Shown here: positions 16,988 to 23,605 of the stretch, one piece after another | Numbering within the stretch: the first letter of the stretch is position 1 | Layout: every line of letters begins with the position of its first letter | Source of the DNA: Flavobacterium terrisoli | GTDB lineage: Bacteria > Bacteroidota > Bacteroidia > Flavobacteriales > Flavobacteriaceae | Assembly (NCBI RefSeq): GCF_030167905.1 | Contig: NZ_JARGNA010000001.1 | Span: 1-64,000, forward strand | Direction: 5' to 3' | DNA: 64,000 nucleotides | Made by a program: the position numbers and the translations under genes | The notes under the pieces: generated by a model | What the model was told of the DNA's origin: nothing | The model's input: the letters and a program-made list of their open reading frames with translations, nothing else | The model's database searches: none

Positions 16988-17767
16988 ATGGACAAAGTAA
17001 AAGCCAAAAAACACCTCGGTCAGCATTTCTTAACCGATGAAAGCATTGCCAAAGACATCGCCGACACGCTGAATCTTGAAGGCTACCACAACGTATTGGA
17101 AATTGGACCGGGTATGGGTGTGTTGACCAAATATCTTTTGGAACGACCAGCCACGACTTATGTTATTGAAATTGATACCGAATCTGTGGAATATTTGAAT
17201 GCGCATTACCCAAAGCTGCACGGAAAAATCATCTCTAAAGATTTCCTGAAATACAATATCAACGAGGTTTTTGAAGGCAAACCTTTTGCCATTACCGGAA
17301 ACTTCCCTTATAACATTTCGTCCCAGATTGTTTTCAAGTGTTTGGAATTGCGCGAGCAGGTTCCGGAATTTTCGGGGATGTTCCAAAAGGAAGTAGCCGA
17401 AAGAATCTGTTCTAAAAAAGGAAGCAAGGTTTATGGCATTCTTTCTGTTTTAGTCCAGGCTTTCTATGATGCTGAGTATTTGTTTACCGTTCACGAACAT
17501 GTTTTCAATCCGCCGCCAAAAGTGAAATCAGGAGTTTTACGCTTGCGCAGAAAGGCTGATTTCCATTTGCCCTGCAACGAAAAGTTGTTTTTCAGCGTGG
17601 TCAAAACCGGATTCCAACAGCGCAGAAAAACACTCAGAAACAGTCTAAAATCTTTTAACCTTTCGGATAATTTAAAAGAAGATACTATCTTTGACCTCCG
17701 TCCCGAACAATTGACTGTTGAACAGTTCATAGAACTCACTCAAAAAATAGAAGCCAATGCAGTTTAA
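16988..17767 (+). CDS. rsmA: 16S rRNA dimethyladenosine transferase RsmA (KsgA)
   Basis: 259 aa. SAM-binding motif I is [10 protein letters not shown]; the catalytic NxPY-type motif is [18 protein letters not shown] at the start is typical of the family. The enzyme dimethylates two adjacent adenosines in the 3' hairpin of 16S rRNA during 30S assembly. The C-terminal helical domain ends at [10 protein letters not shown]. The stop overlaps the mgtE start by 11 bases, a coupling commonly seen for these two genes in flavobacteria. Confidence 0.97.
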   Translation: MDKVKAKKHLGQHFLTDESIAKDIADTLNLEGYHNVLEIGPGMGVLTKYLLERPATTYVIEIDTESVEYLNAHYPKLHGKIISKDFLKYNINEVFEGKPFAITGNFPYNISSQIVFKCLELREQVPEFSGMFQKEVAERICSKKGSKVYGILSVLVQAFYDAEYLFTVHEHVFNPPPKVKSGVLRLRRKADFHLPCNEKLFFSVVKTGFQQRRKTLRNSLKSFNLSDNLKEDTIFDLRPEQLTVEQFIELTQKIEANAV

Positions 17768-19109
17768 AATCAGCAAAGAACTCTTAACGCAAATTGAGCA
17801 ACTCATCCACGACAAAAACGACCAGGAGTTGGAAGTATTGTTGAATGACATGCACCATGCCGATATTGCGGAGATTTTTGAGGAACTGGAAACTGCCGAA
17901 GCCACTTATATCTTTAAAATCCTTGACAGTGAAATCACCGCCGAAATCCTTCCCGAACTGGAAGATGATTTGCGTGAAAAAATCCTTCAGGGTCTTTCTG
18001 CCAAAGAGATTGCAGAAGAATTAGATGAATTAGACACCGATGACGCTGCGGATATCATCGCCGAACTTTCGCAAAGCAAAAAAGAAGAGGTAATCTCGGA
18101 GCTGGAAGACATTGAACACGCCAAAGACATTGTTGATTTGTTGCGTTATGATGAAGACACTGCCGGAGGTTTGATGGGAAAAGAGTTGGTGAAAGTCAAT
18201 GAGAACTGGAACGTACTGACTTGTGTAAAAGAAATGCGAATCCAGGCGGAACACGTGACCCGTGTGCATTCGATTTATGTAGTCGATGATGAAAACCGAT
18301 TAAAAGGAAGATTATCACTCAAAGATTTATTGACGACTTCTACCAAAACGCCAATCAGCGAAGTATATATCAAAAAAGTAGATTCCGTTAGAGTTGACAC
18401 TGCCAATACCGAAGTCGCCCGCATCATGCAGAAATATGACCTGGAAGCCATTCCGGTGGTAGATGAAATGGGCAGATTGATGGGTAGGATTACCATTGAT
18501 GATATCGTAGACGTGATCAAAGAAGAAGCCGACAAAGATTACCAGTTGGCTGCGGGTATCTCACAAGACGTTGAGGCCGATGACAGCATTTTGGACTTGA
18601 CCCGTGCGCGTTTGCCATGGTTAGTCCTGGCACTTTGTGGTGGTTTTATCAGCGTTAGGGTTTTGGGATTGTTTGAAGGCGCGATGACCAATCATGGAAA
18701 TTTGTTCTTCTTCACACCGCTTATTGCTGCGATGGCCGGAAATGTCGGCGTACAATCTTCAGCGATTATTGTACAAGGTTTGGCCAATCAATCCATCAGC
18801 GGTTCGCTTTGGAATCGTTTGATAAAAGAAGTGTCTTTGAGTTTGCTCAACGGAATCATATTGGCCGCCATCTTGTTTGTCGGAAGCCATTTCCTTTTGA
18901 ACGTCCAATTGATTATTGGGGAAATTGTGACTATTGCCTTGATTTCGGTAATTATCATTGCCTCGCTTATCGGAACTTTTGTCCCATTATTACTTCACCG
19001 ATTTAAAATTGATCCTGCTTTGGCTACCGGACCATTCATTACTACGAGTAATGATATCTGCGGGATTTTGATTTATTTCTCGATTGCCAAATTGATTTTA
19101 GGGTTTTAA
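17757..19109 (+). CDS. mgtE: Magnesium transporter MgtE
   Basis: 450 aa. The N domain (about 1-130, acidic helical superhelix), two CBS domains (135-255; [15 protein letters not shown] and [15 protein letters not shown]), a connecting helix, and a C-terminal TM domain of five helices starting near residue 285. The family's [16 protein letters not shown] stretch near 415-430 contains the Asp that binds Mg2+ in the pore. The acidic N and CBS domains close the channel when cytosolic Mg2+ is high. Overlaps rsmA by 11 bases. Confidence 0.97.
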   Translation: MQFKISKELLTQIEQLIHDKNDQELEVLLNDMHHADIAEIFEELETAEATYIFKILDSEITAEILPELEDDLREKILQGLSAKEIAEELDELDTDDAADIIAELSQSKKEEVISELEDIEHAKDIVDLLRYDEDTAGGLMGKELVKVNENWNVLTCVKEMRIQAEHVTRVHSIYVVDDENRLKGRLSLKDLLTTSTKTPISEVYIKKVDSVRVDTANTEVARIMQKYDLEAIPVVDEMGRLMGRITIDDIVDVIKEEADKDYQLAAGISQDVEADDSILDLTRARLPWLVLALCGGFISVRVLGLFEGAMTNHGNLFFFTPLIAAMAGNVGVQSSAIIVQGLANQSISGSLWNRLIKEVSLSLLNGIILAAILFVGSHFLLNVQLIIGEIVTIALISVIIIASLIGTFVPLLLHRFKIDPALATGPFITTSNDICGILIYFSIAKLILGF

Positions 19110-19114
19110 AAACA

Positions 19115-19141
19115 AAAAACCTCCCATTGCTGAGAGGTTTT
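19115..19141. terminator. Bidirectional terminator between mgtE and tRNA-Leu
   Basis: Stem AAAACCTC / GAGGTTTT around an inner loop, just after the mgtE stop and just before the 3' end of the minus-strand tRNA. Confidence 0.8.
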
Positions 19142-19142
19142 G

Positions 19143-19222
19143 TACCCGGAGTGGGAATCGAACCCACACTCCTAAGAACACGAGTTTGAGTCGTGCGCGT
19201 CTACCAATTCCGCCATCCGGGC
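19143..19222 (-). tRNA. tRNA-Leu (CAA)
   Basis: Complement reads GCCCGGATGGCGGAATTGG... with acceptor GCCCGGA/TCCGGGT, anticodon stem CACGA/TCGTG and loop CTCAAAC (anticodon CAA), a short variable arm, and T arm GGGTTCGATTCCC. About 80 bases; CCA not encoded. Confidence 0.95.
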
Positions 19223-19275
19223 ATTTCCTTTTGGATTTTGCTATTTAATTTTTTGAAAAAATTAATTAAATAAGT

Positions 19276-19288
19276 CGCCATCCGGGCA
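19276..19288 (-). repeat. Fragment copy of the tRNA-Leu 5' end
   Basis: CGCCATCCGGGCA repeats 19211-19223 exactly (13 bases: the 5' end of tRNA-Leu plus one base). It lies in the leader between the tRNA promoter and the tRNA. It may be what is left of a second tRNA copy or of an integration event. Confidence 0.6.
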
Positions 19289-19375
19289 GATTTCGATGTA
19301 GATTTTAAAACCAATTTCTAAAAAGAAAAGTGTTTTAATGACATCGAACAACAAGATATCCTTGTTTTGTGGGTG

Positions 19376-19403
19376 CAAATGTAAATAAATTTTCTTCAAA
19401 CAA
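19376..19403 (-). promoter_or_regulatory. Promoter of tRNA-Leu
   Basis: On the minus strand TTG (19403-19401), a 17-base spacer, then TACATTTG (19383-19376), a full match to the Bacteroidota consensus. The start site would be near 19370, giving a leader of roughly 150 bases that includes the tRNA fragment. Confidence 0.75.
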
Positions 19404-19448
19404 TCAAAAAAATAGTTAAAAATATCCTTCAGAGTCGGATTTAATTTC

Positions 19449-19456
19449 TAAATTTG
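19449..19456 (+). promoter_or_regulatory. Putative -7 box of prs
   Basis: TAAATTTG, 122 bases before the prs ATG. The implied leader contains a CCTCGG (19459-19464) / CCGAGG (19494-19499) inverted pair and a 20-codon open frame at 19510-19572 that ends 5 bases before prs. Confidence 0.5.
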
Positions 19457-19577
19457 CACCTCGGTAAAACGAACAACTACTAAGTAACTACACCCGAGGC
19501 AATTAATACATGAAAACTAAGACCAAAGTCAAAGCCGAATTGTATGGAGCGCAGCGGAATAAAAACAACTAATTATA

Positions 19578-20519
19578 ATGTCGCATTTAGAACCCGAAGC
19601 AAAGATATTTGCCTGTTCACAAAGCGTCCATCTGGCCGAACAAATAGCTACTAACTATGGGATTCCGCTGGGGAAAGTTACGTTCTCAAAATATAGTGAT
19701 GGCGAGTTTCAACCTTCTTTTGAAGAATCAATAAGAGGATTACGCGTTTTTATTGTCTGCTCTACATTTCCGAGCGCCGACAATTTAATGGAGCTTTTGT
19801 TAATGATTGATGCAGCGAAAAGAGCATCAGCCAGACACATTACTCCGGTGATTCCTTACTTTGGTTGGGCAAGACAAGACAGAAAAGACAAGCCAAGAGT
19901 TCCGATTGGAGCCAAATTAGTTGCCAAATTATTGGAAACTGCCGGCGCCACTCGAATCATGACGATGGATTTACATGCAGATCAGATTCAAGGTTTTTTT
20001 GAAAAACCGGTGGATCACTTGTTTGCCTCGACTATCTTTTTGCCGTATGTAAAAAGCCTGCAGTTAGACAATTTAACGATTGCTTCTCCTGATATGGGCG
20101 GTTCAAAAAGAGCGTATGCTTATTCTAAGTTTTTAGAATCAGACGTAGTCATTTGTTACAAACAAAGAAAAGCGGCCAATGTAATTGATACAATGGAATT
20201 GATTGGTGAAGTAAAAGGCAGAAATGTGATTTTGGTAGACGATATGATCGACACCGGAGGCACATTAGCCAAAGCGGCCGATTTGATGATGGAAAAAGGC
20301 GCGATAAGCGTAAGAGCAATTTGTACGCATGCTATCCTTTCGGGAGAAGCGTATGAGAAAATAGAGAACTCTAAATTACTGGAATTGATCGTAACCGATT
20401 CTATTCCGTTAAAGAAAGCGTCAAACAAAATAAAAGTGGTGAGTTGTGCGCCGCTGTTTGCAGAAGTAATGCACATGGTGCAACACAACAATTCCATCAG
20501 TGGAAAGTTTTTAATGTAG
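19578..20519 (+). CDS. prs: Ribose-phosphate pyrophosphokinase
   Basis: 313 aa, full length. Family signatures: KYSDGEFQ near the N-terminus, the flexible loop YFGWARQDRK, the Mg-binding MDLHADQIQGFF, and the PRPP-binding loop VDDMIDTGGT. It makes PRPP from ribose 5-phosphate and ATP for nucleotide, His, Trp and NAD synthesis. rplY follows on the same strand after 185 bases that hold an intergenic repeat, a gene pair usual in Bacteroidota. Confidence 0.98.
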   Translation: MSHLEPEAKIFACSQSVHLAEQIATNYGIPLGKVTFSKYSDGEFQPSFEESIRGLRVFIVCSTFPSADNLMELLLMIDAAKRASARHITPVIPYFGWARQDRKDKPRVPIGAKLVAKLLETAGATRIMTMDLHADQIQGFFEKPVDHLFASTIFLPYVKSLQLDNLTIASPDMGGSKRAYAYSKFLESDVVICYKQRKAANVIDTMELIGEVKGRNVILVDDMIDTGGTLAKAADLMMEKGAISVRAICTHAILSGEAYEKIENSKLLELIVTDSIPLKKASNKIKVVSCAPLFAEVMHMVQHNNSISGKFLM

Positions 20520-20521
20520 CC

Positions 20522-20662
20522 GTCAGCTTTTAGCTATAAGCCGTTAGAATTAAATTAAAACTGATGATTGCGTAAGGGATTGCAGCAAGTATCATGTACT
20601 GCGGAAAGCCCGACCTGAAAGGGAACGCCCAAATAAATAAGCTAAAGGCTAATTGCTGACAG
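20522..20662. repeat. Intergenic repeat element, copy 1, inside a long inverted pair
   Basis: Core at about 20569-20630 has the pattern GGGATTGCAGCAAG...TACTGCGGAAAGCCCGAC...GGGAACGCCC. It is related to the elements at 21371-21452 and 41679-41731. The core is bracketed by imperfectly complementary arms, GTCAGCTTTTAGC (20523-20535) and GCTAAAGGCTAATTGCTGAC (20640-20659), so the prs-rplY transcript could fold around it. Confidence 0.6.
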
Positions 20663-20704
20663 CTCAAAAAAGTATTTTTTATTTATTAACTATATATTTT
20701 TACA

Positions 20705-21313
20705 ATGAAATCGATTACGATTAAAGGACAAGAAAGAGAAAGCGTAGGCAAAAAAGCTACTAAAGCCTTACGTGATGCTGGAATGGTCCCTTGCGTTATT
20801 TACGGAGGAACTACACCACAGCATTTTGCAGCAGAAGAAAAAGCATTCAAAAACTTGGTTTACACTCCAAACGCACACACCGTTGTAGTTGATTTGGCTG
20901 GAAAAACAACCAATGTTATTCTTCAGGACATTCAGTTTCACCCGGTGTCTGACAAAATTTTACACATTGACTTCTTTCAATTAAATGAAAGCAAAGAAAT
21001 CATGATGGAAGTTCCTGTTAAAATTACAGGTACCTCTCCAGGTGTATTGTTAGGTGGTGATTTACGTTTAAACTTAAGAAGATTAAAAGTGAAAGCTTTA
21101 CCAAAAAATCTTCCTGATTATGTTGAAGCTAACATCTCTGAATTGCAAATGGGTAACAAATTATATGTGACCAAATTGGAAGCTAAAAACTTCAAATTGA
21201 TGCACCCGGACAATACTGTGGTAGCTCAAGTGAAGATTTCACGTGCAGCTATGAAAGCAGCTCAAGAGGCAGCAAAAGCAGCAAAAGCTCCGGCAAAAGG
21301 AAAGAAAAAATAA
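20705..21313 (+). CDS. rplY: 50S ribosomal protein L25/general stress protein Ctc
   Basis: 202 aa, the long Ctc-type form: an N-terminal L25 domain (about 1-90) that binds 5S rRNA, then the beta domain (95-180), and a basic Ala/Lys tail. The start at 20705 reads [20 protein letters not shown], typical for the family. Follows prs; ended by the terminator at 21333-21360. Confidence 0.97.
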   Translation: MKSITIKGQERESVGKKATKALRDAGMVPCVIYGGTTPQHFAAEEKAFKNLVYTPNAHTVVVDLAGKTTNVILQDIQFHPVSDKILHIDFFQLNESKEIMMEVPVKITGTSPGVLLGGDLRLNLRRLKVKALPKNLPDYVEANISELQMGNKLYVTKLEAKNFKLMHPDNTVVAQVKISRAAMKAAQEAAKAAKAPAKGKKK

Positions 21314-21332
21314 TTTTCAATTCTTTACATAC

Positions 21333-21365
21333 AAAAGCATCGGTTCACGCCGGTGCTTTTTTGTT
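21333..21365 (+). terminator. Terminator of rplY
   Basis: Stem AAAAGCATCGG (21333-21343) with CCGGTGCTTTT (21350-21360), with one G-T pair, then a T run. Confidence 0.9.
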
Positions 21366-21370
21366 TTAAT

Positions 21371-21452
21371 CAGGAGCGAAAGGCTTGGGCATTCTTGGTT
21401 TCCATATTCCCGCTTTTCGCGCTACGCGGTAGCCACTTCAATCGGGGCTAAA
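21371..21452 (-). repeat. Intergenic repeat element, copy 2
   Basis: On the minus strand it begins AGCCCCGATTGAAGTGGCTA, then CGCGTAGCGCGAAAAGCGGG, matching the order and most bases of copy 3 at 41679-41731 (AGCCCGGATTGAAGCAAGCTA ... GTAGCGCGGAAAGCCGG). No coding potential. Confidence 0.65.
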
Positions 21453-21540
21453 TGATAAGCAAAAGGCACTTTATAAACTTTTGGAAACAAATTTTCAAAT
21501 TAACTCATTTTCAAATTTTCAAATTAGCTACTTTTGCCTC

Positions 21541-22164
21541 ATGAAATGGTTAACACAACTCTTTAGCAAAACTCCTAAAGTTGATAACATTGATTCTATG
21601 AAAAAATTCCTCATCGTCGGACTAGGAAATATTGGTGCCGAATATGTAAATACACGACACAATATCGGGTTCAAAGTATTGGATTATATCGCCCAAAAAG
21701 AAAGCCTGACCTTTGAAACGGCCAAGCTTGGCGCCATAACCGAATACAGCATCAAAGGAAGAAAACTGATCCTTTTGAAACCAAACACTTATATGAATCT
21801 GAGCGGTAAAGCCGTTCAGTATTGGATGGAAAAGGAAAACATTGCCAAAGAAAATGTTTTGGTCATTACCGATGATTTGAATTTGCCTTTTGGTACCATC
21901 AGAATCAAAGCCAAAGGAAGCGATGGCGGGCACAACGGTTTGAAAAACATCCAGCTGATTTTAAACACTACCGAATATCCGCGTTTTCGTTTTGGCATCA
22001 GTGACGAGTTTAAAAAAGGCCAACAGGTTGATTATGTTTTGGGCGAATGGCACGAAGCGGAAAAAGTAAAACTGATGGAGCGCTTTGTGATTGCCAAAGA
22101 AATTGTGGAATCTTTTGCCTTGGCCGGTTTAGCCAATACCATGAACAGCTTTAACGGAAAATAA
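21541..22164 (+). CDS. pth: Peptidyl-tRNA hydrolase
   Basis: 207 aa from ATG 21541, or 188 aa from ATG 21598. The catalytic core starts MKKFLIVGLGNIGAEY at 21598 and includes NTRHNIGF (catalytic His) and DDLNLPFG (catalytic Asp), with GSDGGHNGLK; this core alone is close to the usual 190-195 aa. The enzyme frees tRNA from dropped peptidyl-tRNA. A -7 box TACTTTTG at 21529-21536 would place the transcript start at or after ATG 21541, which favours 21598; the extra 19 residues (MKWLTQLFSKTPKVDNIDS) are nonetheless in frame and plausible. Start uncertain, function firm. Confidence 0.95.
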   Translation: MKWLTQLFSKTPKVDNIDSMKKFLIVGLGNIGAEYVNTRHNIGFKVLDYIAQKESLTFETAKLGAITEYSIKGRKLILLKPNTYMNLSGKAVQYWMEKENIAKENVLVITDDLNLPFGTIRIKAKGSDGGHNGLKNIQLILNTTEYPRFRFGISDEFKKGQQVDYVLGEWHEAEKVKLMERFVIAKEIVESFALAGLANTMNSFNGK

Positions 22165-22192
22165 AAAAGCCTCACGATTGTAAGGCTTTTTT
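22163..22192. terminator. Bidirectional terminator between pth and the M43 protease gene
   Basis: Stem AAAAAAGCCT / AGGCTTTTTT, loop CACGATTGTA, overlapping the pth stop codon and 23 bases from the convergent gene's stop. Confidence 0.85.
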
Positions 22193-22214
22193 ATTGATTC
22201 AAAGAACAATGAAA

Positions 22215-23486
22215 TTACTCGATAACTAATTTTTTAGTCACTATCATTCCGTTGTCGCTTTTGATATTGATAAAATAGATTCCGCTCGTTGTTTCCTCTA
22301 AACTGATGGTTTGAACCAAAGCAGAAGCCAATTCAAAATTATTGTCATAAACCACTTTACCGGTAACATCAAATACTTCTACCGAATAACTATTGGTCAA
22401 TGCCGCAAACTCGATAGTAAAGCTACCTTTGTTTGGATTTGGATAAATTTTGAAAGTATTAGCAAAAACTTCATTATTAGCCAAAGCTGTGGTGCTAAAT
22501 TGACTTGAAATAGAATTGTAATAAGCTCTCATTCTGTTTTCCTGACCTAAAGTAAACATATACATACATGGGTCATCTACATAATCCATATAGTTCATGG
22601 TAAGCGCAACTTCACTCACGTTACAACCCGCAACTTCACCTGCAGCCGGACAGCCATATGACTCTTCAAATACTTCCGGAGTATCACAAACACGGTCTCC
22701 CGTAGTAGCACAGTTAGGATTGGTTCCACAGGTGCCTGCATTAAAAGTATGTCGTAAGTTAAAGAAATGGCCTAACTCATGCGTAAGTGTTCTTCCTAAG
22801 TTAAACGGAGCAGTTGGGTTATAACCGGTACAACCACTTCCGGAACCAAAACAAAATCTATTGATAACAACCGTGTGACCGGCACTTGGAGAACCTCCAA
22901 GGGGTGAATACCCTAAAATGGAGTTCCCTTCATCTCTGACAACCAAATTCATATAACCTGCCCAGGTAGCATCTGAATCAGCACCTGATAAAAAGTCGGT
23001 TCCAAAAGTTACCGCTACTGTTCCGTTTGTTAAACCGGTTCCTGCAGGGTGATTTTGAGTTGCCAGTTCAAACTGAACGCCTAAATTACCAACAGTCACT
23101 CCAGGGTAAAAAGGAGCATCATTATTGGTGAAGTTGGAGATGTCAGCATTGGCAGCATTATAATCCGCATTCAAAGTGTTGATTTGTGTTTGCGCCAAAT
23201 TTCTCAAACAAGTTTTAACTGCAGCTGTAGCTGCGCCTGCTGAAGGAAAGTGAACGGCAACCGGAATTCTAATCACCTGAACATCCTGAGTAGCATTGCT
23301 GTTTCTGTTAAGGCTTGTTGCCATTCTTTGAAGTTCAATTTCAAAATTGGCTTGTTGTTGAAGATACTGCTGTCTTGCAGCCGGATCATTCATTACCTGT
23401 TGCATGTATGCTTCCATGCCACAAGTTCTCTGTTGGGCAAAACTCACTTGGCATACCAATAACAGAAAAAGTAATTTTAATTTCAT
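22215..23486 (-). CDS. Secreted M43-like (pappalysin-type) zinc metalloprotease with T9SS sorting domain
   Basis: 423 aa. Signal peptide 1-17 (VSFAQ). The zinc site near residues 235-245 reads HELGHFFNLRH, a metzincin HExxHxxxxxH with Asn where the usual Gly sits. The Met-turn is MNYMDYVDD about 50 residues later. Paired Cys residues (CGTNPNC, CDTPEVF) fit the M43 family. The last 75 residues (YPNPNKGSFTIEF ... GIYFINI ... KKLVIE) are a type A T9SS sorting domain, so it is exported. Probable endopeptidase. It is in tandem with the M12B-like protease gene upstream, separated by a terminator at 23547-23577, so it is transcribed alone. Confidence 0.92.
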   Translation of the reverse strand: MKLKLLFLLLVCQVSFAQQRTCGMEAYMQQVMNDPAARQQYLQQQANFEIELQRMATSLNRNSNATQDVQVIRIPVAVHFPSAGAATAAVKTCLRNLAQTQINTLNADYNAANADISNFTNNDAPFYPGVTVGNLGVQFELATQNHPAGTGLTNGTVAVTFGTDFLSGADSDATWAGYMNLVVRDEGNSILGYSPLGGSPSAGHTVVINRFCFGSGSGCTGYNPTAPFNLGRTLTHELGHFFNLRHTFNAGTCGTNPNCATTGDRVCDTPEVFEESYGCPAAGEVAGCNVSEVALTMNYMDYVDDPCMYMFTLGQENRMRAYYNSISSQFSTTALANNEVFANTFKIYPNPNKGSFTIEFAALTNSYSVEVFDVTGKVVYDNNFELASALVQTISLEETTSGIYFINIKSDNGMIVTKKLVIE

Positions 23487-23546
23487 TTGATTATAGTTTT
23501 TTTTTAAATAGGGCGTAAATTTAATAATTGTAAAGTATTATTCGAT

Positions 23547-23577
23547 AAAAAAAGGAGAAAATTATAAAACTTTCTCC
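23547..23577 (-). terminator. Terminator of the M12B-like protease gene
   Basis: Minus-strand stem GGAGAAA (23577-23571) with TTTCTCC (23560-23554), then seven T residues. Confidence 0.8.
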
Positions 23578-23605
23578 TTCTTATCTTTTGATTCTTAATG
23601 TTTTG

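Noticed and set aside
20523..20659. Riboswitch between prs and rplY
   Set aside because: The fold is explained by the repeat element and its arms; no known riboswitch motif is seen.
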